A DNA stretch of 64,000 nt, taken from Phyllobacteriaceae bacterium (lineage in GTDB: Bacteria > Pseudomonadota > Alphaproteobacteria > Rhizobiales > Rhizobiaceae). This document shows, piece by piece, positions 25,408 to 35,243 of this stretch. Each line of letters starts with the position of its first letter. Positions within the stretch are counted from its first letter, which is position 1. A program made the translations under genes and the position numbers. The notes beneath the pieces were generated by a model. That model had not been told where the DNA came from. It ran no database searches and saw nothing but the letters and a program-made list of their open reading frames with translations. The stretch is from NCBI GenBank assembly GCA_024742765.1, contig JANSXT010000007.1, positions 62,001 through 126,000 of the forward strand. The letters are read 5' to 3'.

Positions 25408-27160
25408 TCGTCATGGCGGTGACGAATGTCGTCGCATCCATGATCAGGCCAAGCCGCAGGAAGTCGGTGAACCTGTAGCCGCCCGCATTATAGACGAGCG
25501 TGTTGGTCTGATAGCCGATCGGCGTGATGAAGCTGGCCGATGCCGCGATCATCACCGCGACGACGAACGGGCGCGGGTCGAGGCCGAGCGCCTGTGCCAG
25601 CCCGATGGCGACCGGCGTGACGATGACGGCGACCGCATTGTTGGTAACCAGTTCGGTGAGCGCCGTTGTCAGAAGATAGACGCAGGCGAGCGCGACGATC
25701 GGCGCAAGGCCCATCAGCCAGGGTTCGATCGCGTCGACGATGATCGTGACCAGCTCGGTCTTCTGCATCGCCGTGCCGATCGCCAGCATGCCGGCGATCA
25801 GGCCGAGCACCCGCCAGTCGACCGCCTGCACCGCCTCGTCCACCTCGACACATCGCGTCACCAGAACAAGGACGGCGCCGATCATCGCAATGCCGGCGAT
25901 CGGCATGATGTTCAGCGTCGCGCCGACGACAACCGCGAGCGCGATGCCGATTGCCAATGGCGCCTTGTCGCGCCGGAAGCCGCGTTCGGATGGCTCGGAC
26001 ACGTTGACCAGATTGTTCTCGTCGGCAAACCGCGTCAGGTCCTCGGGCGCCCCTTCGATCAGCAGCGTGTCGCCGACCGCCAGCGGTGTCGTTTCGAACC
26101 GGTCGGCCATGTTCATGCCGCCCCGGTGCAACGCGATCGGATAGATGCCGAAGCGCCGGCGCAGGCGCAGATGCCGCAGCGTGCGTCCCAAAACGCGCGC
26201 GCTCGGCCCGATCAGGATCTCGATCATCGCCGACGAGCGCGAACCGGTCTGTTGCAGCGTGTTGTCGCCGCCCAGTTGCCCTTCCTCTTTCATCGACAGG
26301 ATCTCGGCGACCGACGAGCGCAGGACGACAATATCGCCTGGCTCGAGAATGACATCGTCCAGATCGCGCCGCAGCGAAGCATCGCCGCGCAGCACGTCGA
26401 TGATACGCCGTTCGGGCTGGTTGAAGGCGATCACCTCTCGGGCGCGCGCACCCACATGCGGCGAGCCTTCATCGATCACCGCCTGAACGATGAAGCGCCG
26501 GCCGGGTTGCGCCGCGCCCAGCGTCGTCACCGACTGGCGGTCGGGAAGAAGGCGCCGGGCAAAGAACATCACCGTGATGCCAGCGGTTGCCGCGACCAGC
26601 CCGACCGGCGCGATCTCGAAGATGGAGAACGGCGCCAGCCCCTGGTCACGCGCGACCGTATCGACCAGAAGGTTGGTCGATGTGCCGATCAGCGTGCAGG
26701 TTCCGCCCAGGATCGCCGCATAGGACAGAGGAATGAGCAGCTTGGACGAAGCCTGTCCGGTCTGACGCGCGATCTGCACCGCGACCGGGATCATCAGCAT
26801 CACGACGGGCGTGTTGTTCATGAACGCGCTCATCGCCGCCGTGGCGCCGAGAAAAGCGAAAAACGACAAGGCCGGGCTCGACCGCGCATGTTCGGTGGCA
26901 AAGCGCGCGAACCGGTCCATCGCGCCGGTGCGCACCAGCCCCGCCGACAGGACGAACATTGACGCAATGGTCGTGATCGCCGGCGAGGAGAAGACCGCCA
27001 GAACGTCGGGGGTTTCAAGGATGCCGGCGACGAGCAGCACCGCGACGCCCAGCCCGGCGATCACCTCGGGGGCGCGCCACTCGCGCGCAAAGCCGGCAAA
27101 CAGCGCGATGATGAGCGCGCCGGTCAGGATCGGTCCCAGAAGGTCGGGGTCAAGCGCCAT
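25373..27160 (-). CDS. SLC13-family permease with two RCK C-type domains
   Basis: A 595-residue membrane protein with a divided transporter: about six helices before residue 195, a soluble middle (about 205-390) with two TrkA-C/RCK-C-like domains, and the second helical half. The paired motifs FMNNTPVV and LVTNNAVAVIVTP, and the GTSTNLLV loop, identify the SLC13/DASS fold, whose members carry dicarboxylates, sulfate or other anions. RCK-C-bearing members are often sulfur-compound or anion transporters. The 3' end overlaps the 2H phosphoesterase gene by 35 bp tail to tail. slyX lies 21 bp upstream. The substrate is not determinable. Confidence 0.88.
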   Translation of the reverse strand: MALDPDLLGPILTGALIIALFAGFAREWRAPEVIAGLGVAVLLVAGILETPDVLAVFSSPAITTIASMFVLSAGLVRTGAMDRFARFATEHARSSPALSFFAFLGATAAMSAFMNNTPVVMLMIPVAVQIARQTGQASSKLLIPLSYAAILGGTCTLIGTSTNLLVDTVARDQGLAPFSIFEIAPVGLVAATAGITVMFFARRLLPDRQSVTTLGAAQPGRRFIVQAVIDEGSPHVGARAREVIAFNQPERRIIDVLRGDASLRRDLDDVILEPGDIVVLRSSVAEILSMKEEGQLGGDNTLQQTGSRSSAMIEILIGPSARVLGRTLRHLRLRRRFGIYPIALHRGGMNMADRFETTPLAVGDTLLIEGAPEDLTRFADENNLVNVSEPSERGFRRDKAPLAIGIALAVVVGATLNIMPIAGIAMIGAVLVLVTRCVEVDEAVQAVDWRVLGLIAGMLAIGTAMQKTELVTIIVDAIEPWLMGLAPIVALACVYLLTTALTELVTNNAVAVIVTPVAIGLAQALGLDPRPFVVAVMIAASASFITPIGYQTNTLVYNAGGYRFTDFLRLGLIMDATTFVTAMTIIPLVWPLVPV

Positions 27161-27181
27161 GGCGACGGGCCCGTGCCGTTG

Positions 27182-27394
27182 TCACCAATGCGGCGGCTTG
27201 TCGACGGGCACGGCCTCCCGCATGCGCTCTTCGGCTTCGGCGAAACGCCGCGCCAGCACTTCCAGCTTGCGCCGCAGGTCGGCGATAACTTCGCCTTGCG
27301 AGACGACGACCTCATTCAGATCGTCGATCATCTGCGCCTGATGAGCGGCCAGAATTTCCAGATCGTCCAGTCGTTCCGTGTCGGTCTTGGCCAT
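27182..27394 (-). CDS. slyX: SlyX-family protein
   Basis: A 70-residue protein made almost wholly of heptad-rich coiled coil (ERLDDLEILAAHQAQMIDDL and onwards) with the family's C-terminal DKPPHW. Length and ending match SlyX, whose function is unknown. I start at the ATG at 27394, which follows GGGA; a longer frame up to 27517 adds a non-homologous basic tail. It is probably cotranscribed with the SLC13 gene, and it is divergent from the nucleoside transporter operon. Confidence 0.9.
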   Translation of the reverse strand: MAKTDTERLDDLEILAAHQAQMIDDLNEVVVSQGEVIADLRRKLEVLARRFAEAEERMREAVPVDKPPHW

Positions 27395-27576
27395 TGGCGG
27401 TCCCGTGTGAGCGGTCAAGGCTAGCATGGCGCCCCTGTCCAGTCCAAGCGATGTCACCGGACAATTGCTGCGGCGGCGCCGCGCACCAGACGGCGTTTTC
27501 GGGCTGGATTCAAGCAATCAAGATGCTAGGGTTCGGCAATTTTGAAGCATGGATTTCTGCGACCGACGGGAACCGC

Positions 27577-29118
27577 ATGGCGCCTTATGCAATCGAACTG
27601 ACCGGCATCAACAAGAGCTTCGGCCCGGTGCATGCCAACAAGAACATCAACCTTGCGGTGCACAAGGGAACCATCCACGGCATCATCGGCGAGAATGGGG
27701 CCGGCAAATCGACGCTGATGTCGATCCTCTACGGCTTCTATCAGGCCGATTCCGGGCAGATCGAAGTGGACGGCAAGCCCGTGACGATCAACACGCCCAA
27801 CGACGCCATCGCCATGGGGATCGGCATGGTGCACCAGCATTTCATGCTGGTCGAGAATTTCACCGTCCTCGAAAATGTCATGCTCGGCGCAGAGGGCGCG
27901 CAACTCATCAGCGGCTCGATCACCAAGGCGCGCCAGGAGCTCAAGCATCTCGAAGAGGAATATGCGCTCCAGGTCGACACCGACGCCATCATCGAGGAAC
28001 TGCCCGTCGGGCTGCAGCAGCGCGTCGAAATCCTCAAGGCGCTCTATCGCGGCGCCGAAATCCTGATCCTCGACGAGCCGACCGGCGTTTTGACACCGGC
28101 TGAGGCCGACCATCTGTTCCGCATTCTCGAGCAGCTCAAGGAGCAGGGCAAGACGATCGTCCTGATCACGCACAAGCTGCGCGAGATCATGGCGGTCACC
28201 GACAATGTCTCCGTCATGCGGCAGGGCGAGATGGTCGCCACGCGCAAGACATCGGAGACATCGGTCGAGGAACTGGCCGAACTGATGGTCGGCCGACGCG
28301 TCTTGCTACGGGTCGAAAAGGGCGAGGCGAAGCCAGGCGATGTGAAGCTTTCCGTCGAAAACCTGACCGTGAAAGACAGCCGCGGCGTCGTCATGGTCGA
28401 CAATGTCTCCTTTGACGTGCGTGCGGGCGAAATTGTCGGCATTGCCGGCGTCGCGGGCAATGGCCAGAGCCAGATGATCGAGGCGATTGCCGGCATAAGG
28501 CGGGCCGAGACAGGACGGGTTCTGCTCGACGGCGAGCCGATCGGCGTCACCGGTGAAGCCGACCCGTTCATGCTGCGCAAGCGCGGCATGGCCCATGTGC
28601 CCGAGGACCGCCACCACATGGGTCTCGTGCTCCAGTTCGAGGAGAACGAGAACTCGATCCTGGGCTATCACGGTGACGACGAATATGTGAACGGGCCGAT
28701 GCTGGACATTGACGGCATCCGCTCAGATGCGCGCGAGAAGATCGAGAAATACGACATCCGCCCGCCCAACTGCCGGCTGAAGACGGCCAATTTCTCCGGC
28801 GGCAACCAGCAGAAGATCGTGCTGGCCCGCGAGATGGAACAGGACCCGACCGTCCTGATCGTCGGTCAGCCGACGCGCGGCGTCGATGTCGGCGCGATCG
28901 AATTCATCCACAAGCGCATCATCGAGATGCGCGATGCGGGCAAGGCGGTGCTGCTCGTTTCGGTGGAACTCGATGAGATCCGGTCCCTCGCCGACCGCAT
29001 TCTGGTCATGTTCGCGGGCCGGGTCGTCGGCGAACGCGGACCCGATGCCACCGAAGGCGAACTGGGTCTTCTGATGGCCGGCGTCGAGGGCGAGCCGACC
29101 AAGGAGGCGGCGGAGTGA
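27577..29118 (+). CDS. BMP-type nucleoside ABC importer, fused double ATPase
   Basis: A 513-residue protein with two ABC domains in tandem. Domain one has Walker [10 protein letters not shown] (38-46), [15 protein letters not shown] in place of the usual signature, and [15 protein letters not shown]. Domain two has the degenerate Walker [11 protein letters not shown], signature [15 protein letters not shown] and [11 protein letters not shown], as in sugar/nucleoside (RbsA/YufO/NupA-like) importers. The operon continues with a secreted protein and two permeases, then nucleoside salvage enzymes, so nucleosides are the likely cargo. The start at 27577 follows GACGGGA. The last bases overlap the next gene as GTGA. 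Confidence 0.92.
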   Translation: MAPYAIELTGINKSFGPVHANKNINLAVHKGTIHGIIGENGAGKSTLMSILYGFYQADSGQIEVDGKPVTINTPNDAIAMGIGMVHQHFMLVENFTVLENVMLGAEGAQLISGSITKARQELKHLEEEYALQVDTDAIIEELPVGLQQRVEILKALYRGAEILILDEPTGVLTPAEADHLFRILEQLKEQGKTIVLITHKLREIMAVTDNVSVMRQGEMVATRKTSETSVEELAELMVGRRVLLRVEKGEAKPGDVKLSVENLTVKDSRGVVMVDNVSFDVRAGEIVGIAGVAGNGQSQMIEAIAGIRRAETGRVLLDGEPIGVTGEADPFMLRKRGMAHVPEDRHHMGLVLQFEENENSILGYHGDDEYVNGPMLDIDGIRSDAREKIEKYDIRPPNCRLKTANFSGGNQQKIVLAREMEQDPTVLIVGQPTRGVDVGAIEFIHKRIIEMRDAGKAVLLVSVELDEIRSLADRILVMFAGRVVGERGPDATEGELGLLMAGVEGEPTKEAAE

Positions 29119-29972
29119 AGGCGCATCTCGCCTCGCTGTTGGCCGTCGCCCTTCTGCCCGCCATGGCCCAGGCGCAAATTCTGGTCGAGCCCGATGCGGT
29201 CGGAACCTATGGCATGGCGGTGGACGAGACGGCCGTGTCCATGCAGGTGCGTCGGGCTGGCGACGGCATGTTTGAGGCGCAACTCTCGGTCGCTGTCGAT
29301 GGCGAGTCGGTCTTCACGCGCACCTATGACGAAATGTTCTCGCTCTTTCAGAGCCCGATCCTCAAGCTCGTCGAGATGGATGCATCCAACGATGCGCCCG
29401 AACTGTTCGTTTCGCGCTACAGCGGTGGCGCCCATTGCTGCAATCTGATCTCCATCGTCGCCAAGACCGGCAACGGCCAATGGACCGAGATCGAGGTCGG
29501 CGCCTATGATGGCGACCCGGAGCGCAACTATCCTAACGACGTGACCGGCGATGGCGTTGCCGAGATCGTCACGCTGGACAATTCATTTCTGTATGCATTC
29601 GCGTCCTATGCCGGTTCCTACGCGCCGACCATCGTCCTTGCGCTGCGCGACGGCGCCATTGTCGATGTGAGCGCCGAACCCGATTTTGACTATGTGATGG
29701 GCGCTGCGGTCCGCAATCTGGGCACGATGCCCGATGCGGGCGAATCGCGCAATTCGTGGTTGGCCGCCTACACGGCCATGCAATTGCGCCTTGGCGCCGA
29801 TGATCCGTTCGCCTTGGCGGACAAGGATTATGATCCCGAACCGGACTGGGGTCTGACCTTTTGCCGCGATGAAGGCACTGAAACCTATGATTGCCCCGAA
29901 GACCGGATCGGTCGCACGGAATTTCCCGTTGCGCTCAGGCAGTTCCTGAGCGAACGCGGTTACATGGAGTAA
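29115..29972 (+). CDS. Secreted protein of unknown function inside the nucleoside importer operon
   Basis: I do not recognise this 285-residue protein. A clear signal peptide ([20 protein letters not shown]) predicts export. The mature part has [12 protein letters not shown] near residue 95 with a Cys pair, an acidic [14 protein letters not shown] stretch near 145 that resembles an integrin-like or calcium-binding turn, and two further Cys near the C-terminus (FCRDEG, YDCPED). The GTG start overlaps the ATPase stop as GTGA, and the first permease follows 9 bp later, so it is embedded in a transporter operon that has no binding protein. It is too small and differently built to be a BMP protein. 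An accessory or capture role is conjecture. Confidence 0.85.
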   Translation: MKAHLASLLAVALLPAMAQAQILVEPDAVGTYGMAVDETAVSMQVRRAGDGMFEAQLSVAVDGESVFTRTYDEMFSLFQSPILKLVEMDASNDAPELFVSRYSGGAHCCNLISIVAKTGNGQWTEIEVGAYDGDPERNYPNDVTGDGVAEIVTLDNSFLYAFASYAGSYAPTIVLALRDGAIVDVSAEPDFDYVMGAAVRNLGTMPDAGESRNSWLAAYTAMQLRLGADDPFALADKDYDPEPDWGLTFCRDEGTETYDCPEDRIGRTEFPVALRQFLSERGYME

Positions 29973-29981
29973 ACAACGCCA

Positions 29982-31115
29982 ATGGCTGCCCCTTACGCCA
30001 AACTGCCGCCTTGGGTCGACTACGGCCTGATTCCGCTCGTCAACGTGACCGTGGCCTTCCTCGTCGCTGGCCTCGTCGTGCTGCTGGTGGGCGAAAATCC
30101 GATCCGCGCTGCGCAGCTTCTCGTGCAGGGGGCGTTCGGTTCGGGCGACGGCATCGGCTACACGCTCTTTTATGCCACCAATTTCATCTTCACCGGCCTT
30201 TGCATGGCCGTCGCCTTCCATTGCAGCCTGTTCAACATTGGCGGCGAGGGGCAGGCCTATGTGGGCGGGCTCGGGGTCGCCATCGTCTGCCTGACCTTCG
30301 ACACGATCTTTCCCTGGTGGATCAATCTGCCGCTTGCGACGATGATGGCCGCGCTGACGGGCGCTCTGTGGGCGCTGATCCCGGCATGGCTGCAGGCGAC
30401 GCGCGGCAGCCATGTCGTCATCACGACCATCATGTTCAACTTCATCGCCGCCAGCTTCATGGTCTATCTGCTGGTCGGCCCGCTCAAGCCGGTCGGCTCG
30501 ATGGCGCCCGAGACGCGCACCTTCGCCGAGGGCGCGCAACTGCCGCGCCTTGACTGGATGCTGGAGATGTTCGGCCTGACGATCCGATCGGCGCCGCTCA
30601 ACATCACCTTCCTTCTGGCGCTTGCCGCCGCCTTCGGCGTCTGGGTGCTGATCTGGCGCACGCGGCTCGGCTACGAAATCCGCACGATGGGCTTTTCGCC
30701 GACCGCCGCCAAATATGCCGGCATCAACCAGACCAAGGTGATCGTCATCGCGATGATGGTGTCGGGCGCGCTGGCGGGCATGATGGCGCTCAACCCGGTG
30801 ATGGGCGACCAGACGCGCCTGCAGATGAACTTCGTCGCCGGCGCCGGGTTTGTCGGCATTGCGGTGGCACTGATGGGACGCTCGCATCCGGCCGGCATCA
30901 TCCCCGCGGCGATCCTGTTCGGCATGCTTTATCAGGGCGGCGCCGAACTCTCCTTCGAGATGCCGACCATCTCGCGCGACATGATCGTGATCATCCAGGG
31001 GCTCGTCATTCTGTTCGCAGGCGCGCTCGAACACATGTTCAGGCCGACGATAGCGCGGATGTTCCACATGGCGGGCGGCGGCACGCTGCGCCCCGCCGCC
31101 GAGCCGGGCGAATAG
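29982..31115 (+). CDS. BMP-type nucleoside ABC importer permease 1
   Basis: A 377-residue membrane protein of the BPD_transp_2 type with about ten helices. Typical segments are FNIGGEGQAYVGGL, TTIMFNFIAASFMVYLL and FSPTAAKYAGINQTKVIVIAMMVSGALAGM, as in YufP/NupB-like permeases. It works with the second permease and the fused ATPase. It begins 9 bp after the secreted protein gene and ends 9 bp before permease 2. Confidence 0.92.
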   Translation: MAAPYAKLPPWVDYGLIPLVNVTVAFLVAGLVVLLVGENPIRAAQLLVQGAFGSGDGIGYTLFYATNFIFTGLCMAVAFHCSLFNIGGEGQAYVGGLGVAIVCLTFDTIFPWWINLPLATMMAALTGALWALIPAWLQATRGSHVVITTIMFNFIAASFMVYLLVGPLKPVGSMAPETRTFAEGAQLPRLDWMLEMFGLTIRSAPLNITFLLALAAAFGVWVLIWRTRLGYEIRTMGFSPTAAKYAGINQTKVIVIAMMVSGALAGMMALNPVMGDQTRLQMNFVAGAGFVGIAVALMGRSHPAGIIPAAILFGMLYQGGAELSFEMPTISRDMIVIIQGLVILFAGALEHMFRPTIARMFHMAGGGTLRPAAEPGE

Positions 31116-31124
31116 GGGGCGATC

Positions 31125-32096
31125 ATGGGCATTTTCGAAACGCTGATCCTGATCCTCGATTCCACCGTCCGGCTGGCCATTCCGCTGATGTTCGCCGCGC
31201 TTGCGGGCCTTTATTCCGAACGCTCCGGCATTTTCGACATCGGGCTTGAGGGCAAGATGCTGGCCGCCGCCTTCGCCGGTGCGGCCGCCGCCGCCGTCTA
31301 TGGCAGCGCGTGGATCGGCCTTTTCTTCGCCATCGTCGTGTCGACCTTCCTGGCGCTCGTGCACGGTTTCGCCTCGATCACCCACCGGGGCAACCAGATC
31401 GTCTCCGGCGTTGCCATCAACTTCATTGCCGCCGGTACGACGATCATTCTGGGCCAGGCCTGGTTTCGCCAGGGCGGGCGCACGCCGGCGCTCAGTGCCG
31501 AGGGAAGCCGCTTCACCGCGATCGAACTGCCTTTTGCAGAAGCCGTCCGCGACGTTCCGGTTCTCGGCCTTGTCTATTCCGAACTGATCTCGGGCCATTC
31601 CATCCTGGTCTATCTGGCTTTCGCCGCCGTGCCGTTCACCTGGTGGGTCCTGTTCCGGACGCGTTTCGGCCTCAGGCTGCGCGCTGTTGGCGAGAACCCC
31701 GGCGCTGTCGACACGGCCGGCATCTCGGTGACCTGGTTGCGCTATCGGGCGGTGATGTGCACCGGTATCCTGTGCGGCTTCGCCGGCGCCTATCTGGCCG
31801 TCGCCCAGAATGCCGGCTTCGTCAAGGACATGACCGCCGGCAAGGGTTTCATCGCGCTGGCTGCGCTGATCTTCGCCAAATGGAAACCCGTGCCCGTCAT
31901 GTTCGCCTGCCTGCTGTTCGGCTTTCTCGACGCGGTCGCCATCCGCTTTGCCGGCATCGACATCGGCCTGTTCGAGGTTCCGCCGCAATTCATGCAATCG
32001 CTGCCCTATATCCTCACGGTCGTGCTTCTGGCGGGCTTCATCGGCAAGGCGATTCCGCCCAAGGCCGGCGGCCAGCCCTATGTCAAGGAGCGCTGA
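31125..32096 (+). CDS. BMP-type nucleoside ABC importer permease 2
   Basis: A 323-residue BPD_transp_2 permease, YufQ/NupC-like. SGIFDIGLEGKMLAAAFAG at the N-terminus and VGENPGAVDTAGISVTWLRYRAV in the middle are the expected family segments. It forms the second half of the channel. The cytidine deaminase gene starts 2 bp after its stop, which ties uptake to nucleoside breakdown. Confidence 0.93.
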   Translation: MGIFETLILILDSTVRLAIPLMFAALAGLYSERSGIFDIGLEGKMLAAAFAGAAAAAVYGSAWIGLFFAIVVSTFLALVHGFASITHRGNQIVSGVAINFIAAGTTIILGQAWFRQGGRTPALSAEGSRFTAIELPFAEAVRDVPVLGLVYSELISGHSILVYLAFAAVPFTWWVLFRTRFGLRLRAVGENPGAVDTAGISVTWLRYRAVMCTGILCGFAGAYLAVAQNAGFVKDMTAGKGFIALAALIFAKWKPVPVMFACLLFGFLDAVAIRFAGIDIGLFEVPPQFMQSLPYILTVVLLAGFIGKAIPPKAGGQPYVKER

Positions 32097-32098
32097 CC

Positions 32099-32500
32099 AT
32101 GGCCGGTCTTGACGATCTACTGGCCGCCGCCAAGGAGGCGATGGGCAAGTCACGCCCGACCTATTCTGAGTTCCCGGTCGGCGCGGCGATCCTTACCGAG
32201 GATGGCCGCATCTTTTCCGGCGGCAATATCGAGGTCGCTTCTTACCCCGAGGGCTGGTGCGCCGAGACGACAGCCCTGTCGCACTATGTGATGGGCGAGG
32301 GCGGCACGATTACCGATATCTGCGTAATCGCCGAACGGCTGCCGCTGTGCACGCCCTGCGGCGGTTGCCGCCAGCGCCTGGCGGAGTTCGCTCCGCCCGA
32401 TGCCAAGCTGCATCTGTGCGCTGACGGCAAGATCGCCAGGACGCTGACCATGGCCGAGGTCTTCCCGCTCGGCTTTGACGGGGACGTGCTGACCTCATGA
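32099..32500 (+). CDS. cdd: Cytidine deaminase
   Basis: A 133-residue zinc enzyme converting (deoxy)cytidine to (deoxy)uridine. The catalytic motif WCAETTAL (Cys-Ala-Glu) lies near residue 52 and the second zinc-ligand motif PCGGCRQRL near residue 89. SEFPVGAAI at the N-terminus binds the nucleoside. The length is that of the homotetrameric type. The stop overlaps the next gene as ATGA. Its product feeds the phosphorylase encoded two genes later. Confidence 0.95.
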   Translation: MAGLDDLLAAAKEAMGKSRPTYSEFPVGAAILTEDGRIFSGGNIEVASYPEGWCAETTALSHYVMGEGGTITDICVIAERLPLCTPCGGCRQRLAEFAPPDAKLHLCADGKIARTLTMAEVFPLGFDGDVLTS

Positions 32501-33294
32501 TCACCACCATCGACCACATCATCGAGCGACTCGAAGGCCTTGCGCCGCAAACCGCCTTCATCCTGGGCTCCGGCCTTGGCGGTCTCGTCGCCGCGATCGA
32601 GGATGCCATCCACCTGCCCTATGACGAACTTGACGGATTCCCCGCATCCGGCGTCAGCGGGCATGCCGGTGAACTGGTCGCCGGCAAACTGTCGGGCAAG
32701 CCGGTCCTGATGCTGTCCGGCCGCGCCCACTATTACGAAAAGGGCGAAGTGGCCGTCATGCGCCCCGCGATCGAGATCCTGCACGGCCTCGGCATCCGGA
32801 ACCTCATCCTGACCAATTCGGCCGGCTCGCTGCGCGAGGATCTGGCGCCCGGCTCTGTGATGCTGATCACCGATCACATCAATTTCGCCGGCGCCAACCC
32901 GCTGATCGGCGAGGAAAGCGACCGCCGTTTCGTCGGCATGACCAGCGCCTATGATGCCGGTCTTTGCGACGGTCTGCGCGCCGCAGCAAAAGCCGAGAAC
33001 ATCGCGCTGGGCGAGGGCGTCTATATGTGGTTCTCCGGCCCGAGCTTTGAGACGCCGGCCGAAATCCGCATGGCACGCACGCTCGGCGCGGATGCGGTCG
33101 GCATGTCGACCGTGCCCGAAGTGATCCTCGGCCGGTTCGTCGGGCTCGATTGCGCGGCTTGCTCCGTGATCACCAACTACGGCGCCGGCATGACCGGCGG
33201 TGAACTCTCCCATCAGGAGACCAAGGACATGGCGCCGGTCGGCGGCGAGCGCCTGCAGAAAATCCTGAGCCGCTTTGTCGCCGAGGCGGGATAG
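32497..33294 (+). CDS. punA: Purine nucleoside phosphorylase, trimeric type
   Basis: A 265-residue phosphorylase that splits purine nucleosides into base and (deoxy)ribose-1-phosphate. FILGSGLGGLV near residue 21 and GRAHYYEKG near residue 75 are phosphate-binding segments of the PNP/MTAP class. LTNSAGSL, SGPSFETPAEIRMARTLGADAVGMSTVPE and VITNYGAGM complete the family pattern. It overlaps cdd as ATGA. The Asn in the VITNYGAG loop suggests 6-oxopurine preference, as in PunA. Confidence 0.93.
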   Translation: MITTIDHIIERLEGLAPQTAFILGSGLGGLVAAIEDAIHLPYDELDGFPASGVSGHAGELVAGKLSGKPVLMLSGRAHYYEKGEVAVMRPAIEILHGLGIRNLILTNSAGSLREDLAPGSVMLITDHINFAGANPLIGEESDRRFVGMTSAYDAGLCDGLRAAAKAENIALGEGVYMWFSGPSFETPAEIRMARTLGADAVGMSTVPEVILGRFVGLDCAACSVITNYGAGMTGGELSHQETKDMAPVGGERLQKILSRFVAEAG

Positions 33295-33296
33295 CC

Positions 33297-34610
33297 GTGC
33301 TCGCCCAGGAAATCATCCGCATCAAGCGCGATGGCGGCGTGCTGTCGCGGGACTACATCGCCGAATTCATCGCCGGCGTCACCGAAGGTTCTGTCACCGA
33401 CGCGCAGATTTCCGCGCTCGCCATGGCCGTCTTCTTCAACGGCATGGATCGCGACGAGACCGTCGCGCTGACTTTGGCTATGCGCGACAGCGGCGACGTG
33501 CTGGACTGGTCGGATATCGACCGACCGGTCTGCGACAAGCATTCGACCGGCGGCGTCGGCGACAATGTCTCGCTGATGCTGGCGCCGATCGCCGCCGCCT
33601 GCGGGCTTGCCGTGCCAATGATCTCAGGGCGCGGCCTTGGCCATACCGGCGGCACGCTCGACAAGATGGAATCGATCCCCGGCTACAATGTCGCGCCCGA
33701 CAACGCGCTCTTTAGGACGATCACGCGCGAGATCGGCTGCGCGATCATCGGACAGACCGGGGATCTGGCGCCGGCCGACAAGCGCATCTATGGCGTGCGC
33801 GACGTGACCGCGACGGTGGAGAACCTGTCGCTGATCACGGCGTCGATCCTGTCCAAGAAACTGGCCGCCGGTCTCGGTGCGCTGGTGCTGGACGTCAAGT
33901 TCGGCAATGGCGCCTTCATCGATGACATGGAAGAAACCCGGGCGCTCGCCGAAAGCCTGGTCCGCGTGGCCAACGGCGCCGGCACCAGAACGGCGGCGAT
34001 CCTGACCGACATGAACGAACCGCTCGCCTCCGCCGCCGGCAACGCGGTGGAAGTCGCCAACGCCGTTGGTTTCCTGACCGGCGAAGACCGCGATGCGCGC
34101 CTCGAAACGGTCGTCCTGACTTTGGTCGGTGAGATGCTGGTCCAGTCAGAGCTGGAATCCGATCGCGCCACCGCCATTGCAAAAGCGCGCGCGGCGCTGG
34201 ATGATGGCCGGGCAACCGAACTGTTCGGCAAGATGGTGCACGGCCTGGGCGGTCCGGTTGATTTCGTCGAACAGTTCCGCGACCACCTGCCGGTCGCGCC
34301 CCTGATCGAGGACGTGGCGGCGCCTTCGAGCGGTTATATGACCGGCATTCAGACCCGCGCGATCGGCGTGGCGGTGGTCGAGATGGGCGGCGGTCGGCGC
34401 CGCCGCGAAGATGAGGTCGACCACGCGGTTGGGCTCGATCGGATCGTGCCGGTCGGGACAGCCGTCGAAATGGGCGATCCGATTGCGCGCATTCACGCGC
34501 GCGACGCCGCGTCCATGGATCGCGCGCGCGAAGCGGTGTTGACGGCGTTGACCATCGCCGGAGAGGCGCCGGCGGAGCGACCTGTGATCGCGGAAACCAT
34601 AACCGGCTAA
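33297..34610 (+). CDS. deoA: Thymidine phosphorylase
   Basis: A 437-residue pyrimidine nucleoside phosphorylase. The signature KHSTGGVGDNVSLMLAP (near residue 80) and SGRGLGHTGGTLDKMESIPG (near 111) are diagnostic. The C-terminal PYNP domain holds GYMTGIQTRAIGVAVVEMGGGR. It splits (deoxy)uridine or thymidine to base and sugar phosphate. The start is the GTG at 33297, 2 bp after the punA stop. The 3' end overlaps the convergent aspartic protease gene by 4 bp. Confidence 0.94.
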   Translation: MLAQEIIRIKRDGGVLSRDYIAEFIAGVTEGSVTDAQISALAMAVFFNGMDRDETVALTLAMRDSGDVLDWSDIDRPVCDKHSTGGVGDNVSLMLAPIAAACGLAVPMISGRGLGHTGGTLDKMESIPGYNVAPDNALFRTITREIGCAIIGQTGDLAPADKRIYGVRDVTATVENLSLITASILSKKLAAGLGALVLDVKFGNGAFIDDMEETRALAESLVRVANGAGTRTAAILTDMNEPLASAAGNAVEVANAVGFLTGEDRDARLETVVLTLVGEMLVQSELESDRATAIAKARAALDDGRATELFGKMVHGLGGPVDFVEQFRDHLPVAPLIEDVAAPSSGYMTGIQTRAIGVAVVEMGGGRRRREDEVDHAVGLDRIVPVGTAVEMGDPIARIHARDAASMDRAREAVLTALTIAGEAPAERPVIAETITG

Positions 34611-35131
34611 CGTTTCAGAACGAGCGTGCCGTTCTCATAGGAAAAGCTGCGCAGCCGGTTCAGGAAACTCATGCCGATCAGCACCGTTTGCAGCGCGCGA
34701 TCTTCCAGAACAAGCGCTTCGACGTCGCGCACGCGCACCGTCCCGACACGCACCTCGCCGATCACGGCGCGGGCCCCCATCACCGTTCCGTTGGCCGTCT
34801 GCACCGGATGCGTAAAGTCGGCCGGCGACAGGCGAATGCCGGCGCGCCGGGCCGTGCTCTCATTGATCGCCACCGTGGTCGCACCGGTATCGATCAGGCC
34901 GCTCACACGCAGATTGTTCAGCCGGAATTCGGCGATGTGATGCCCGCGCGCATCGGGGGCCAGTCGCTCGGTGCCGGAAAGCGCAACCGGCCGCGCCGCG
35001 GCCTGTTCATCCTGCGCCTGCATGGCGACGGCGTTGCCCGGCCTGGGATCGACCGTGTGGTTCGAGATGAAATCCGAAGCCGCAACCGCCGCGAATGCGG
35101 CCGCACAGAAGACGAAAATTTGACGCAGCAT
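34607..35131 (-). CDS. Retropepsin-like aspartic protease (TIGR02281-type)
   Basis: A 174-residue exported or membrane-anchored protein. The N-terminal hydrophobic segment is followed by a short linker and one retropepsin-like domain. The catalytic LIDTGATTVAINE lies near residue 80 and the C-terminal LIGMSFLNRL near residue 151. It would act as a homodimer in the periplasm. The physiological target is unknown. It lies between nucleoside genes on the opposite strand and has no clear functional tie to them; its stop overlaps the deoA end by 4 bp. Confidence 0.87.
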   Translation of the reverse strand: MLRQIFVFCAAAFAAVAASDFISNHTVDPRPGNAVAMQAQDEQAAARPVALSGTERLAPDARGHHIAEFRLNNLRVSGLIDTGATTVAINESTARRAGIRLSPADFTHPVQTANGTVMGARAVIGEVRVGTVRVRDVEALVLEDRALQTVLIGMSFLNRLRSFSYENGTLVLKR

Positions 35132-35243
35132 GGCATGCCTCCCTATGCGGAGGTTCGCATGCCCGCCTTCCCAAAAGGCTAAGCCGCGTCACGCCTTGCC
35201 AAAAGGGGTAAACGAAGGCTTACCGAGAAAGAACGAATACGGT

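Noticed and set aside
29583-32153. A minus-strand open frame of about 850 codons
   Set aside because: It is antisense to the nucleoside permeases and the secreted protein gene. Its composition (His, Asp, Arg, Gly) is that of a shadow frame and no motif is visible.
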